A DNA stretch of 64,000 nucleotides from Bacteroidetes bacterium UBA6221 (GCA_002421685.1 DISB01000016.1:323775-387774), one strand, 5' to 3'; counted from the first letter of the stretch, positions 42,967-51,784 are shown. Notes: generated by a model from the letters alone, not told the origin. Numbers and translations: made by a program.

Positions 42967-44946
42967 TTATACATCCAGCTTCGCATACTTCGCGTGGCTT
43001 TCGATGAATTCCCTGCGCGGTGCAACCTCATCACCCATCAGCATAGAGAATACCCTATCCGCTTCAGCGGCGCTTTCTATACTTACCCTTTTCATCATCC
43101 TTGTGGCGGGGTTCATGGTTGTTTCCCACAGTTGGTCAGCGTTCATTTCACCCAAACCTTTGTAACGTTGTATGTTCACGCTGTCTTCTTTACCGCCACC
43201 CAGGCGCTCCACCAGCGCTTTGCTCTGTTCTTCAGTCCAGGCATATTCCTGCTCTTTACCTCTCTTCACGAGGTACAGCGGCGGTTGTGCCAGGTACACG
43301 TGTCCCTGCTCTACCAGCGCCGTCATGTAGCGGAAGAAGAAGGTAAGTATCAGGGTGGCAATGTGAGAACCATCCACGTCGGCATCGGTCATAATGATGA
43401 TCTTATGATAACGCAGTTTCGTTAAGTTCAGTGCTTTAGGGTCGTCTTCTGTACCTACTGATACGCCCAGCGCTGTAAACATATTTTTGATCTCCTCGTT
43501 CTCATATATCTTATGTTCCTGTGCTTTTTCCACGTTAAGTATCTTACCACGCAGGGGCAATATAGCCTGGTAGCTACGGTCGCGGCCCTGCTTGGCGGTA
43601 CCGCCGGCCGAGTCACCTTCCACAAGGTATAGCTCGCAACGTCCGGGATCCTTATCCGAGCAGTCGGCGAGTTTGCCGGGCATACCACCACCCGACAATA
43701 CACTCTTACGTTGTACCAGTTCCCGGGCCTTACGTGCAGCGGCGCGAGCCTGCGCAGCTATTATCACTTTGTCAATTATGAGTTTTGCCTGCTTGGGATT
43801 TTCCTCCAGGTAGGCTTCCAGTACACGGCTTACTGATACATCTACTACGCCCATCACCTCGTTGTTGCCCAGTTTCGTTTTTGTCTGGCCTTCAAATTGT
43901 GGTTCGGGTACTTTAACAGAAATAATGGCGCTCAATCCTTCACGAAAGTCATCGCCGGTTATTTCTACTTTGGCTTTCTCAAATAATTTGTTCTTGTCGC
44001 CATAAGATTTAAAAACGCGGGTGATCGCCCTGCGGAAGCCCGCCACATGCGTACCGCCTTCTATTGTATTAATGTTGTTGACGTAAGAAAAAATATGCTC
44101 GTTGTACGAGGTATTGTAGTTCAGGGCTACATCCACCGCCACATTGGTATCTTCATCAACCGTTTCTACATATATGGGTTTAGCAAGCAACGGTATGCGC
44201 TTGCCCGACTCGTCCAGCATCTGGACAAACTCTACGATACCACCCTCGCTGAAAAATACTTCATTCTGTTCATTGCCCTCCGCATCAGTTTCCCTGGAGT
44301 CTATGAGTATAATATTGATGCCTTTATTCAGGTAAGCCAACTCGCGGAGACGTCCCGCCAATATTTCGCGGTTATACGTAGTATCTTTGAAGATGCTATT
44401 GTCGGGCCAGAAGTGCTGGTGAGTACCTCTTTTCCCGCTTGTTCCTACCTCGCGCACAGAATACATGGGAATACCCTTCTCATACTCCTGCTCAAATATC
44501 TTACCCTCACGATACACGGTAGTGTGCATATGGCTGCTAAGCGCGTTTACGCAACTTACACCTACACCGTGCAATCCACCGGAAACCTTGTAGGAATCCT
44601 TATCGAACTTACCCCCGGCGTGCAATACCGTCATCACCACCTCCAGTGCGCTACGCCCCTCTTTAGGGTGTATGCCTGTAGGTATACCGCGCCCGTCGTC
44701 CATGACGCTGATAGAATTATCGGTGTGGATAGTGACGGTGATATTTTTACAGTGCCCCGCCAGTGCTTCATCAATAGAGTTATCCACTACTTCATAAACC
44801 AGGTGGTGCAAACCTTTGACGCCGATATCGCCTATGTACATCGCCGGGCGTTTGCGCACGGCTTCAAGACCTTCTAAAACCTGTATGCTGGCGGCATCGT
44901 AACCCGTAGTAGCAGGTGTGTTAACAGTAGTATTTTCTGTACTCAT
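42967..44946 (-). CDS. gyrB: DNA gyrase subunit B
   Basis: A 659-residue type IIA topoisomerase subunit. The GHKL ATPase part has VVDNSIDEALAGHC, MDDGRGIPTGIHP and GGLHGVGVSCVNALS. The TOPRIM domain has LVEGDSAGGTAKQGRDR and the acidic TDADVDGSHI; the C-terminal QRYKGLGEMNADQLWETTM is present. GyrB is preferred over ParE by length and these motifs, and the sister subunit gyrA is not in the window. A TTG start at 44961 is possible, but the ATG at 44946 (MSTENTTV) is chosen because it is the normal start of the family. A TATATTTG box at 45050-45057 (minus strand) gives a leader of about 100 bases. Confidence 0.95.
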   Translation of the reverse strand: MSTENTTVNTPATTGYDAASIQVLEGLEAVRKRPAMYIGDIGVKGLHHLVYEVVDNSIDEALAGHCKNITVTIHTDNSISVMDDGRGIPTGIHPKEGRSALEVVMTVLHAGGKFDKDSYKVSGGLHGVGVSCVNALSSHMHTTVYREGKIFEQEYEKGIPMYSVREVGTSGKRGTHQHFWPDNSIFKDTTYNREILAGRLRELAYLNKGINIILIDSRETDAEGNEQNEVFFSEGGIVEFVQMLDESGKRIPLLAKPIYVETVDEDTNVAVDVALNYNTSYNEHIFSYVNNINTIEGGTHVAGFRRAITRVFKSYGDKNKLFEKAKVEITGDDFREGLSAIISVKVPEPQFEGQTKTKLGNNEVMGVVDVSVSRVLEAYLEENPKQAKLIIDKVIIAAQARAAARKARELVQRKSVLSGGGMPGKLADCSDKDPGRCELYLVEGDSAGGTAKQGRDRSYQAILPLRGKILNVEKAQEHKIYENEEIKNMFTALGVSVGTEDDPKALNLTKLRYHKIIIMTDADVDGSHIATLILTFFFRYMTALVEQGHVYLAQPPLYLVKRGKEQEYAWTEEQSKALVERLGGGKEDSVNIQRYKGLGEMNADQLWETTMNPATRMMKRVSIESAAEADRVFSMLMGDEVAPRREFIESHAKYAKLDV

Positions 44947-45049
44947 AAATTTGTTGAACAAGAGGGCTTTTTATACCTCCCGGAATGATAGCAATCACTG
45001 CAAATATCCACGCAGGATCACCTATTAAATCAGGTTAAAATTAACCTTG

Positions 45050-45057
45050 CAAATATA
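45050..45057 (-). promoter_or_regulatory. Bacteroidota -7 box for gyrB
   Basis: TATATTTG on the minus strand, about 103 bases ahead of the gyrB ATG, in the gap between gyrB and ridA. Confidence 0.5.
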
Positions 45058-45156
45058 GCAAAAAAGCCCCTTCCGGACAAACAATATCAAGGGTTTTAAC
45101 AATATATAGAACGTAATATTTTCAAGGGTTTAAAGGCTGTGAAAAGCGTGTGGATA

Positions 45157-45537
45157 TTATCGTCCCGCAACCACGCTGATTTCTACATTTACGCCCTTAG
45201 GCAGCCCTGCTACCTGCACAGTTTCCCGGGCCGGCGGATTGTCTGCAAAATAATAGCCATACACCTCGTTTACCATCGCAAACTGCCCCATATCCATCAG
45301 GAAGATGGTAGATTTGATAACATTGGAGAAATTCATCCCGGCTGCAGCCAGAATGGCTTCGATATTTTCCATTACCTGCCTTGTTTCCAACTGTATATCA
45401 CCCTGAACTAATTCTCCTGTCGCGGGCTCGATGGCTATTTGTCCGGAGACAAAAAGCATATCCCCGTACTGAATCGCCTGGCTGTATGGTCCTATCGGGG
45501 CCGGAGCGTTGTCTGTGCGTATTACTTTCTTTTCCAT
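45157..45537 (-). CDS. ridA: 2-iminobutanoate/2-iminopropanoate deaminase
   Basis: A 126-residue classic RidA. The N terminus VIRTDNAPAPIGPYSQAIQ, the middle QVMENIEAILAAAGMNFSNVIK and the end PPARETVQVAGLPKGVNVEI (with the substrate-binding arginine) match the family well. It hydrolyses reactive enamine/imine intermediates that form on PLP enzymes and so protects them. The ATG at 45537 is preferred over a GTG at 45543, because a minus-strand TAGGTTTG box at 45543-45550 overlaps that GTG. It is divergent from tsaB and is a different subgroup from the 28610 gene. Confidence 0.95.
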   Translation of the reverse strand: MEKKVIRTDNAPAPIGPYSQAIQYGDMLFVSGQIAIEPATGELVQGDIQLETRQVMENIEAILAAAGMNFSNVIKSTIFLMDMGQFAMVNEVYGYYFADNPPARETVQVAGLPKGVNVEISVVAGR

Positions 45538-45542
45538 AAACA

Positions 45543-45550
45543 CAAACCTA
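45543..45550 (-). promoter_or_regulatory. Bacteroidota -7 box for ridA
   Basis: TAGGTTTG on the minus strand, 5 bases ahead of the ATG at 45537; supports the short start and a near-leaderless mRNA. Confidence 0.5.
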
Positions 45551-45588
45551 CGGGAAAGAACTGATTTCTGCTACTCATGCCGGTACCG

Positions 45589-45596
45589 TACATTTG
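45589..45596 (+). promoter_or_regulatory. Bacteroidota -7 box for tsaB
   Basis: TACATTTG lies 11 bases ahead of the ATG at 45608. It excludes the longer open frame that starts at 45509 inside ridA. Confidence 0.6.
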
Positions 45597-45607
45597 CAGT
45601 CCCTTTT

Positions 45608-46294
45608 ATGGCTTATATCCTGCATATAGATACTTCGGCAGAGACCGGGATAGTCGCCCTGGCGAAGTCCGGCGTGTTACTTGCTTCTATCGAACAACAG
45701 GACGCACGCAATCATGCTGCAACGATCAACAATGATATTATGCGCATGCTGGCCGAAAACAAGATCGGGTTCCGGGATGTTGCCGCTTTTTGCGTAAACG
45801 GGGGACCAGGCTCCTATACGGGATTGCGGATAGGGCTGGCTACCGCCAAGGGTTTTTGTTACGCACTGGGTAAGCCGTTAATGATGCATAACCGGCTGCA
45901 GTTGCTGTGCCTTGAAAGCGTGTATGACAAGGCTAAGAGCGCTGATTATCACCTGGCAATACTACAGGCCCGGGCAAACGAATACTTTGTTGCTGTGTAC
46001 GACAATGCACTGGCTGTCGTTCATGCCCCGCAACACCTGTTTGAAGATAGGATGGAGGAGTTCGCCTGTAATTTAGAGGGGAATTTGTCGTGTACCGGTT
46101 ATATCAACGACGCTGTCACAACCGCTTTGGCAAAAAAGAAAGTAACATTTAACCCCACTACAAGAGTGAACATGGCAAGCTGGGCCAGGTATGCCTGGGC
46201 AGAATACAATTGTAATAGAATTGTCAGTTTAGCGCATGCAGAACCTTTTTATTTAAAACAGGTTTACACTCATAAAGCTAAGATTACCAATTGA
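45608..46294 (+). CDS. tsaB: tRNA N6-threonylcarbamoyladenosine synthesis factor TsaB
   Basis: A 228-residue ASKHA-fold protein, partner of TsaD and TsaE in making t6A37 on ANN-decoding tRNAs. Marks are the N-terminal ILHIDTSAETGIVAL and the family signature NGGPGSYTGLRIGLATAKG near 64-82. The remainder is a shortened second lobe, as usual for TsaB, which has no catalytic site itself. The ATG at 45608 is chosen because it gives the family start and lies behind its own promoter box. tsaD and tsaE are not in the window. Confidence 0.93.
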   Translation: MAYILHIDTSAETGIVALAKSGVLLASIEQQDARNHAATINNDIMRMLAENKIGFRDVAAFCVNGGPGSYTGLRIGLATAKGFCYALGKPLMMHNRLQLLCLESVYDKAKSADYHLAILQARANEYFVAVYDNALAVVHAPQHLFEDRMEEFACNLEGNLSCTGYINDAVTTALAKKKVTFNPTTRVNMASWARYAWAEYNCNRIVSLAHAEPFYLKQVYTHKAKITN

Positions 46295-46357
46295 TTACAA
46301 AGCTTTTGTATTAATACAAAAGGTTATTTTAACTGTGGTTTAACAGAATACATGAAT

Positions 46358-46429
46358 ATATAGTTGTTTCATATTTGCGTTTGACGTATGTTTGCATTCC
46401 AATTAGTATTACATATAGTACAACTATAT
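46358..46429. promoter_or_regulatory. Inverted repeat around the promoter of the ArsR-type gene
   Basis: ATATAGTTGT (46358-46367) and ACAACTATAT (46420-46429) are perfect 10-base inverted repeats. Between them is a TATGTTTG box (46387-46394) that matches TAnnTTTG. The arrangement would suit autoregulation of the winged-helix gene at 46482; this is inference. Confidence 0.4.
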
Positions 46430-46481
46430 CATATTAATCAAGTTTTTTATTTTATTATTCATTTAGTAAATTTTAATGTAG

Positions 46482-46844
46482 ATGGAAACGACTATGTCAG
46501 CCAATACGCTGGTTATTCGTAAAGATGAAGGTTCAAACGAACAAATTAAGCTGGATTACATGGCAGTGAAAAACGCCGCTATGACTTTGAGGGCGATTAA
46601 CCATAAATTGCGCCAACAAATCATCAAGCTGCTGGAAGAGAACAAGCGTATGAATGTTACCGACATTTACGTGAAGTTGCGTTTGGAGCAATCCGTTGCT
46701 TCTCAACATCTTGCAATTTTGCGTCGTGCCAACATCGTGATCACCGAGCGCGATGGTAAGTTTATTCACTATGCATTGAACCACGCGCGCATTGCCGCTG
46801 TGGCGAAGTTTGTAAATGAGCTGGTAAATTCTGACGAAGCGTAA
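46482..46844 (+). CDS. ArsR-type winged-helix regulator
   Basis: A 120-residue DNA-binding protein. A 25-residue polar N terminus is followed by an ArsR-type winged helix (about 28-110): LRAINHKLRQQIIKLLEEN, MNVTDIYVKLRLEQSVASQHLAILRR (split over about 65-92, recognition helix SVASQHLAIL), and the wing ITERDGKFIHYAL. No metal-binding cysteine pair is visible, so the signal is unknown. It is transcribed alone: a 187-base AT-rich region lies upstream and a strong terminator lies downstream. The sequence is conserved in type with stand-alone Bacteroidota regulators of this family. Confidence 0.85.
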   Translation: METTMSANTLVIRKDEGSNEQIKLDYMAVKNAAMTLRAINHKLRQQIIKLLEENKRMNVTDIYVKLRLEQSVASQHLAILRRANIVITERDGKFIHYALNHARIAAVAKFVNELVNSDEA

Positions 46845-46870
46845 TTATCACTCAAGAATAAATCTCACTA

Positions 46871-46906
46871 CAAGAGCCATCCCAAAAGGATGGCTCTTGT
46901 TTTTTT
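46871..46906 (+). terminator. Strong intrinsic terminator behind the ArsR-type gene
   Basis: A 12-bp perfect stem (CAAGAGCCATCC, 46871-46882, against 46888-46899) with a 5-base loop, followed by seven T. Confidence 0.9.
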
Positions 46907-46969
46907 GGCAATATATTTTTTCTATGTACTTATTGCAGCCGGTAAGTTCAACTCAGTTAGATTTGATGT

Positions 46970-47758
46970 ATGTTGTTAAAGGGTATCGTGATACTGCTGG
47001 TAGTGATGGGAATATTATTTCTCCTGTACCGCTCATGGAAAAAACGAAAGGCCAGGCTTGCCGCATACCAATTGCCTGCCGCTACAAAATTCCTGCTTAA
47101 TCATTATGTGCCTTTTTACATTTCACTGTCTGCTCCTGATAAGGCCAGGTTTGAAGAACGAATGCGTGATTTCCTTGCCAGGACAAAGGTGACAGGCGTT
47201 GGCGGTGTTAAAGTGTACGAGGTTGACCTCGTATTTATTGCAGCGGCTGCTATCATGCCGCTTTTCAGATATCCCCATGGCCGATACAACAACCTGAACG
47301 AAGTATTATTGTACGGCGATACTTTCAACCGGCAATACGATGTTGATGGCCCCGGCAGGGATGTGCTGGGCCTGGTGGGCGAAGGCGTTCTGCACCGGCA
47401 GATGATACTCTCACAGCCTGCGCTGAGGGCAGGCTTCCTGTACGCTGAAAATACACATAATACGGCGATACACGAATTTGTACACCTGATAGATAAGGCG
47501 GACGGTGCCATAGATGGTGTGCCGCAGTATATGCTGGACAAAGACAAGGCAAGCCAATGGAAGAGTCTGATGAATGCTTATATGCGCGCCATAAAGGAAG
47601 GTTATACAGACATCAACCCCTATGGAGCTACCAGCGAAGCGGAATTTTTTGCCGTTGTGTCAGAATATTTCTTTAAACAACCGGAACTGTTTCAAATACA
47701 ATATCCCGAACTGTACACAATGCTGAACAATATATATACGCCAAAGGCCGCTGCTTAA
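46970..47758 (+). CDS. mtfA: Zinc-dependent peptidase, MtfA/M90 family
   Basis: A 262-residue gluzincin peptidase. An N-terminal transmembrane helix (about 3-20) and a basic stretch anchor it, unlike soluble E. coli MtfA. The active site HEFVH is at 168-172 and the downstream glutamate lies in SEAEFFAVVSEYFF near 227-240. The PHGRYNNLNEVLLY text (about 102-115) is typical of the family. In E. coli MtfA controls the glucose PTS through Mlc; here the substrate is not known. Its stop shares TTAA with the stop of the convergent lipoprotein gene. Confidence 0.88.
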   Translation: MLLKGIVILLVVMGILFLLYRSWKKRKARLAAYQLPAATKFLLNHYVPFYISLSAPDKARFEERMRDFLARTKVTGVGGVKVYEVDLVFIAAAAIMPLFRYPHGRYNNLNEVLLYGDTFNRQYDVDGPGRDVLGLVGEGVLHRQMILSQPALRAGFLYAENTHNTAIHEFVHLIDKADGAIDGVPQYMLDKDKASQWKSLMNAYMRAIKEGYTDINPYGATSEAEFFAVVSEYFFKQPELFQIQYPELYTMLNNIYTPKAAA

Positions 47759-48234
47759 TGTTTAACATAGGGGTATTCCATTTTCATATGTTCCCCGTTC
47801 ATTTCACCTTCGATGTAGGCCAACATCTTGTCTTCGCCTTGTTTCACATATACTATGCGTTGGGGAAAATCGTGTCCTTTATTTTCGAACACTACCATGC
47901 TATCGGAAAAGCCTGCCTCCTGAAAGGTAACCGGTTGTCCATCATTTTGTCCCCCAACTGTCGGGATATACAGCAACTCATCGTCCCGTAACACAATGGC
48001 TATTTCCTCTGTGGTCAGTATTTTCCCTGCGCTATCCAGGAATTTTCCGACACCTGAAAAAACCGAATCGCTCGTACGCACCCACGATTCTGTAACAGTG
48101 CCCTGGGGCGACGACATTTCCCAATAACCCAGCACCCAGTCTATCTTATCAAGTTTGGTCGGTGATTCTTTATCACCACTGCATGCCTGCAAAAAAATGC
48201 ACGATACAATAACAATAAAAGCCAATTTGCTCAT
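47755..48234 (-). CDS. DUF6265 lipoprotein
   Basis: A 159-residue predicted lipoprotein: signal peptide with lipobox LQAC (Cys near residue 18), then a DUF6265-like beta-rich domain with DWVLGYWEMSSPQGTVTESW near 30-50 and ENKGHDFPQRIVY near 118-130. It is a lipocalin-like fold by family; the ligand is unknown. A minus-strand TAGCTTTG box (48239-48246) lies 4 bases ahead of the ATG. Its end overlaps mtfA by 4 bases. Confidence 0.8.
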   Translation of the reverse strand: MSKLAFIVIVSCIFLQACSGDKESPTKLDKIDWVLGYWEMSSPQGTVTESWVRTSDSVFSGVGKFLDSAGKILTTEEIAIVLRDDELLYIPTVGGQNDGQPVTFQEAGFSDSMVVFENKGHDFPQRIVYVKQGEDKMLAYIEGEMNGEHMKMEYPYVKH

Positions 48235-48238
48235 CTGA

Positions 48239-48246
48239 CAAAGCTA
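48239..48246 (-). promoter_or_regulatory. Bacteroidota -7 box for the DUF6265 gene
   Basis: TAGCTTTG on the minus strand, 4 bases before the start codon. Confidence 0.5.
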
Positions 48247-48388
48247 CTCTTTATGGGAATAAATACGCTGTATATGAGTTGATACCGCAGACAAAACAAC
48301 AAACAACTGTACGAAAAATTGAGATCCGGCACTAACCGTCACTTTTTTTCAAGTACGTGGAAAGGCGGTCCCGCAATGGATGGCCTTT

Positions 48389-48949
48389 TTATATCCTGGC
48401 TCGCCAGGGTGTATCTTCTACGCCGTTTACATGGCTTATATACCTGGCCAGTACAAAAAGAAAATCAGACAACCGGTTCAGGTAGCGTATTATCATTTCA
48501 GGTACTTCTTCATTATGTTGCTGCATTCCTACGCACAAACGCTCGGCCCGCCTGCATACGCAACGCGCCACATGAGTAGTGGATGCGGCCAGTTGCCCGC
48601 CCGGTAAAATAAACGAGCGCATCTCCGGCAGCTGTTCGTTCATTTCATCTATTTTCTGTTCCAGCCATATCACATCGGCATCGTGCAAGTCAGGCAGTTT
48701 CATTTTCACGTCTTTGCCGGGGTCGGTAGCAAGTACAGAGCCGATGGTAAAAAGCCTGTCCTGTATTTCGTGCAACCATTCAGTCACCAGTGTATTTTGC
48801 GCCATATCCCGCACCATCCCCAGAAAGGAGTTTAATTCATCTACGGTACCATAACTCTCAATGCGTATATGATTCTTGGGCACGCGCACCCCGCCTATCA
48901 GGCTGGTGCTGCCTTTGTCCCCGGTCTTTGTGTATATCTTAAATGCCAT
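48389..48949 (-). CDS. Cob(I)yrinic acid a,c-diamide adenosyltransferase, PduO type
   Basis: A 186-residue trimeric ATP:cob(I)alamin adenosyltransferase that makes adenosylcobalamin. The N-terminal ATP-binding loop IYTKTGDKGSTSLIGG (5-20), the central SYGTVDELNSFLG, and the C-terminal CRRAERLC and RYLNRLSDFLFVLARY are all diagnostic. No cobalamin riboswitch is visible upstream, because the gene is 15 bases behind the LolD-like ATPase gene and probably in the same transcript. Confidence 0.95.
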   Translation of the reverse strand: MAFKIYTKTGDKGSTSLIGGVRVPKNHIRIESYGTVDELNSFLGMVRDMAQNTLVTEWLHEIQDRLFTIGSVLATDPGKDVKMKLPDLHDADVIWLEQKIDEMNEQLPEMRSFILPGGQLAASTTHVARCVCRRAERLCVGMQQHNEEVPEMIIRYLNRLSDFLFVLARYISHVNGVEDTPWRARI

Positions 48950-48964
48950 AGTTGTTTTATTAGC

Positions 48965-49675
48965 TTATTCGCTAATCAGCTTATTAGCCAATTTCCTTAC
49001 AGTATCGCTCTCCACTACTCCATCCCTGATCCTTACAATCCGTTTTGTAAAATTAGCAATATCCTCTTCGTGCGTTACCAGCATCACTGTATTACCCTGT
49101 TCGTGTATTTGACCAAAGAGTTCCATTATCTCTTCCGATGTCTTCGTATCCAGGTTACCCGTTGGTTCGTCGGCCAATATAATAGATGGATTATTTACCA
49201 GCGCTCTTGCCACCGCCACACGTTGGCTCTGCCCGCCCGATAGCTCGTTCGGCTTATGATGCGCGCGGTCTGCCAGCCCGACCTTGGCCAATATATCGCG
49301 GGCGCGTTCTTCCCTGTCCTTCTTATTCACCCCCGCATATATCAACGGCAATGCAACATTTTCCCAGGCCGTAAGCCGCGGCAATAGATTGAATTGCTGG
49401 AATACGAAACCAATTTCCATATTGCGTACATCGGCCAATTCGTCATCACTCATTTTGCTCACATCCTTTCCGTTCAGTACATAAGTGCCAGCAGTTAAAG
49501 TATCCAGGCAACCGATAATATTCATTAGGGTAGACTTGCCGGAACCAGAAGGGCCCATCAGCGATATGTATTCATTTTCCATCACGGACAGGTCAATACC
49601 CTTCAGCACGGGCAATTCCTGTTTGCCAAGGTAATAGCTTTTACGAACGTCTTTTAAGCTGATGACTTCCTTCAT
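48965..49675 (-). CDS. ABC transporter ATP-binding protein, LolD/MacB type
   Basis: A 236-residue ATPase of the type 7 (mechanotransmission) ABC family. Walker A GPSGSGKST is at 41-49, the signature LSGGQSQRVAVARAL near 143, Walker B IILADEPTGNLD near 165, and the H-loop LVTHEED near 200. Sequence type is LolD/MacB/FtsE-like: lipoprotein release or export of peptides and small molecules. No permease gene is next to it; it must work with a partner encoded elsewhere. Confidence 0.92.
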   Translation of the reverse strand: MKEVISLKDVRKSYYLGKQELPVLKGIDLSVMENEYISLMGPSGSGKSTLMNIIGCLDTLTAGTYVLNGKDVSKMSDDELADVRNMEIGFVFQQFNLLPRLTAWENVALPLIYAGVNKKDREERARDILAKVGLADRAHHKPNELSGGQSQRVAVARALVNNPSIILADEPTGNLDTKTSEEIMELFGQIHEQGNTVMLVTHEEDIANFTKRIVRIRDGVVESDTVRKLANKLISE

Positions 49676-49751
49676 ATATCCTTATGCCCCATTAGTGCAC
49701 GGTTTCCAAAAATACAGATAATTTTATGCTTCAGTTTTGTTATTTGCGCTT

Positions 49752-50576
49752 ATGATCAGTTTCCCCAATAGCAAGATAAATTTAGGCCTCTATGTCACAA
49801 ATCGTCGCAACGACGGCTACCATGACCTGGAAACTGTATTTTATCCTGTAACCGGGCTGCACGATGCGCTGGAAATAGTGCCCGCGAATGGCAGAGCTAC
49901 GCAATTGCATATGGAAGGCAAACGGGTAGAGGGCGGCTACGAACAGAACCTGGTATGGAAGGCATACGAACTGATAAAAGAACGGTTCCCTGCGAAAACC
50001 CCCGCTTTAGACATTCACCTGCTGAAAAACATTCCCACCGGTGCAGGGCTAGGAGGCGGCTCTGCCGATGGTGCATTTATGCTAAAGTTGCTGAATGATT
50101 TCTGCAGGCTGGAACTTACAAGTGCTGCCCTGGCCGAAATGGCCCTGCTGCTGGGTAGCGACTGTCCTTTCTTTATTTATAACACACCGCAATTTGCAAC
50201 AGGTCGCGGAGAACAAATGTCACCCTTGCCTCATCTCGACCTATCGGGGTACGGCATTCAAATCATTTGCCCTCATGTGCACGTATCCACCAAAACCGCA
50301 TTTGGCATGATAACACCGCGCAAACCATTGTTTGACCTGCGGCATTTGCCCGAACTCCCCGTAACGCAATGGAAAGGCAAGGTAAATAACGATTTCGAAG
50401 ACCCCGTATTTATGCAGCACCCTGAATTGCTGAACATAAAAAAGCAATTGTACAGCCAGGGTGCCCTGTATGCCTCGCTGACCGGGAGCGGTAGCGCTAT
50501 CTATGCCCTATTCGACAAAGGGAGAAAAGCGAGCCTCAGCACATCGCTAATGTACAGTAGCTATTATATAGAATAG
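49752..50576 (+). CDS. ispE: 4-diphosphocytidyl-2-C-methyl-D-erythritol kinase
   Basis: A 274-residue GHMP kinase of the non-mevalonate isoprenoid pathway. The N terminus SFPNSKINLGLYVTNRRNDGYHD and the ATP-binding loop PTGAGLGGGSADGAF (near 92-106) are diagnostic, and the C-terminal SLTGSGSAIYALF motif 3 is present. The frame starts at 49737, but the ATG at 49752 (MISFPNSK) matches the family start. Its TAG stop abuts the stop of the convergent lipoprotein gene (TAGCTA at 50574-50579). Confidence 0.95.
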   Translation: MISFPNSKINLGLYVTNRRNDGYHDLETVFYPVTGLHDALEIVPANGRATQLHMEGKRVEGGYEQNLVWKAYELIKERFPAKTPALDIHLLKNIPTGAGLGGGSADGAFMLKLLNDFCRLELTSAALAEMALLLGSDCPFFIYNTPQFATGRGEQMSPLPHLDLSGYGIQIICPHVHVSTKTAFGMITPRKPLFDLRHLPELPVTQWKGKVNNDFEDPVFMQHPELLNIKKQLYSQGALYASLTGSGSAIYALFDKGRKASLSTSLMYSSYYIE

Positions 50577-51104
50577 CTATTCCTTCAGCCGTGGGTATGA
50601 TTTGAGTTTTACTTCTTTATCGTACACTATTCCACGTACAGGGTTACCGTTCCTGTCGTACATTTTCCACAGGCCTACTTTCCTAAATTTATACCGCACG
50701 CCCTGCTCGGTTATTTTGCCTGTTTCGCAATCATACCAGGTGGCTATTCCGTAGGGTTTGTGTTTATAGTCTATGCCCTCATAAATCTTATAACCATGCG
50801 AGCAGTACTCCGTGCAATATGAGAAATTGGAGTCATTGGCATAACGCACCATATATGCTACCACCCCGGTTTTACCAACTATTTCTTTTCGGAATAAATG
50901 ACCGTTGTAGTAATAACTGCGCACCAACTCGTTTGTCAGCATATCGGTTCTTTCGCTGATGCTGTCCGCTACCAATTCCGATTGTTCCAGTATCCGTTCT
51001 TTTGTTGCCTCATGCCAACCGGCTACGTCATCATATCCGCCCCGTTGGCAGGAGGAAACAATTATGAACAATAATAAAATACAACCGCGCCTGCGAAAAA
51101 ACAT
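50577..51104 (-). CDS. Lipoprotein with MORN-like repeats
   Basis: A 175-residue predicted lipoprotein with lipobox VSSC (Cys near 18). The C-terminal part has short tyrosine- and glycine-rich repeats of MORN/YwqK type, such as GIATWYDCETGKITEQGVRY and GLWKMYDRNGN. Such repeats occur in many Bacteroidota surface proteins with unknown function. It lies 20 bases behind the YiiX-like gene on the same strand, and both encode small envelope proteins. Confidence 0.65.
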   Translation of the reverse strand: MFFRRRGCILLLFIIVSSCQRGGYDDVAGWHEATKERILEQSELVADSISERTDMLTNELVRSYYYNGHLFRKEIVGKTGVVAYMVRYANDSNFSYCTEYCSHGYKIYEGIDYKHKPYGIATWYDCETGKITEQGVRYKFRKVGLWKMYDRNGNPVRGIVYDKEVKLKSYPRLKE

Positions 51105-51124
51105 TCCTATAATACAGATTGGCC

Positions 51125-51784
51125 TTACCGTTTGTTTACTTCCAGTATTTGCAGGTATTTACTTCTTGAAATCGCCCCGGGATTAATACCCGGATCACCT
51201 TCCGGGATACCTACGCCCAATTTATGATAATATTCCTTCCAGAACGGCATAAATTCTTCAGCACCCGGTTCTTTAAAGGTCATTGCGTTCAACGGGAAAA
51301 CAGGCTGGCCGTCATTTGCCCTTTTAAAACATTCATATACCAGTTCAGAACAATAGTACGCATCGTCGCCCAGCCGGAATGCCTCATCATAATCTTTGCC
51401 GATATAACCCTTAGATAATGCTGCGCTCTGCAAGGCCAATTCTTTATTATCCTTCAGGCGGCCTATCAATACTTTGGGTTTTCCTGCCGCATCTTTACTT
51501 CTTGCCAGGAAGCTATCCAATGACACTGCCTGCACTGTGCCATATGCTTCCACTACTTTTAATTCACCGTTTATTTCTGCAGCTATTCCGCAGTGCGAAA
51601 AATCCTTGCCATTCACGCCCTCTGTCACGCTTTCTATTGCATCGCAGGCAGGGCCGCAATCCAGGTCCTGGAAGAGGATATCGCCGGGCTGAATATTATA
51701 TGAAATATTGTTTTTACCGTTGCGTGCTGTATTGCAGGTGCAGACAGTGATGACGATTAATATAAGCGAGTAGGTTACCCTCAT
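51125..51784 (-). CDS. YiiX-like permuted papain-fold (NlpC/P60-related) protein
   Basis: A 219-residue exported protein, probably a lipoprotein (TVCTC, Cys near 17). The circularly permuted NlpC/P60 pattern is clear: QPGDILFQ (32-39), FSHCGIAAE with His64, and DDAYYCSELVYECF with the nucleophile Cys145. These enzymes may cut peptidoglycan amide bonds or lipid-linked amides; the substrate cannot be read here. The gene leads a two-gene unit with the MORN-like lipoprotein and is downstream of the rplT terminator. Confidence 0.85.
   Translation of the reverse strand: MRVTYSLILIVITVCTCNTARNGKNNISYNIQPGDILFQDLDCGPACDAIESVTEGVNGKDFSHCGIAAEINGELKVVEAYGTVQAVSLDSFLARSKDAAGKPKVLIGRLKDNKELALQSAALSKGYIGKDYDEAFRLGDDAYYCSELVYECFKRANDGQPVFPLNAMTFKEPGAEEFMPFWKEYYHKLGVGIPEGDPGINPGAISRSKYLQILEVNKR

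Noticed and set aside
44047..44877. 276-codon plus-strand frame inside gyrB
   Set aside because: It is fully antisense to conserved gyrB motifs and has no promoter or domain.
45509..45607. 33-codon extension of tsaB
   Set aside because: It starts inside the divergent ridA coding region and ahead of the tsaB promoter box.
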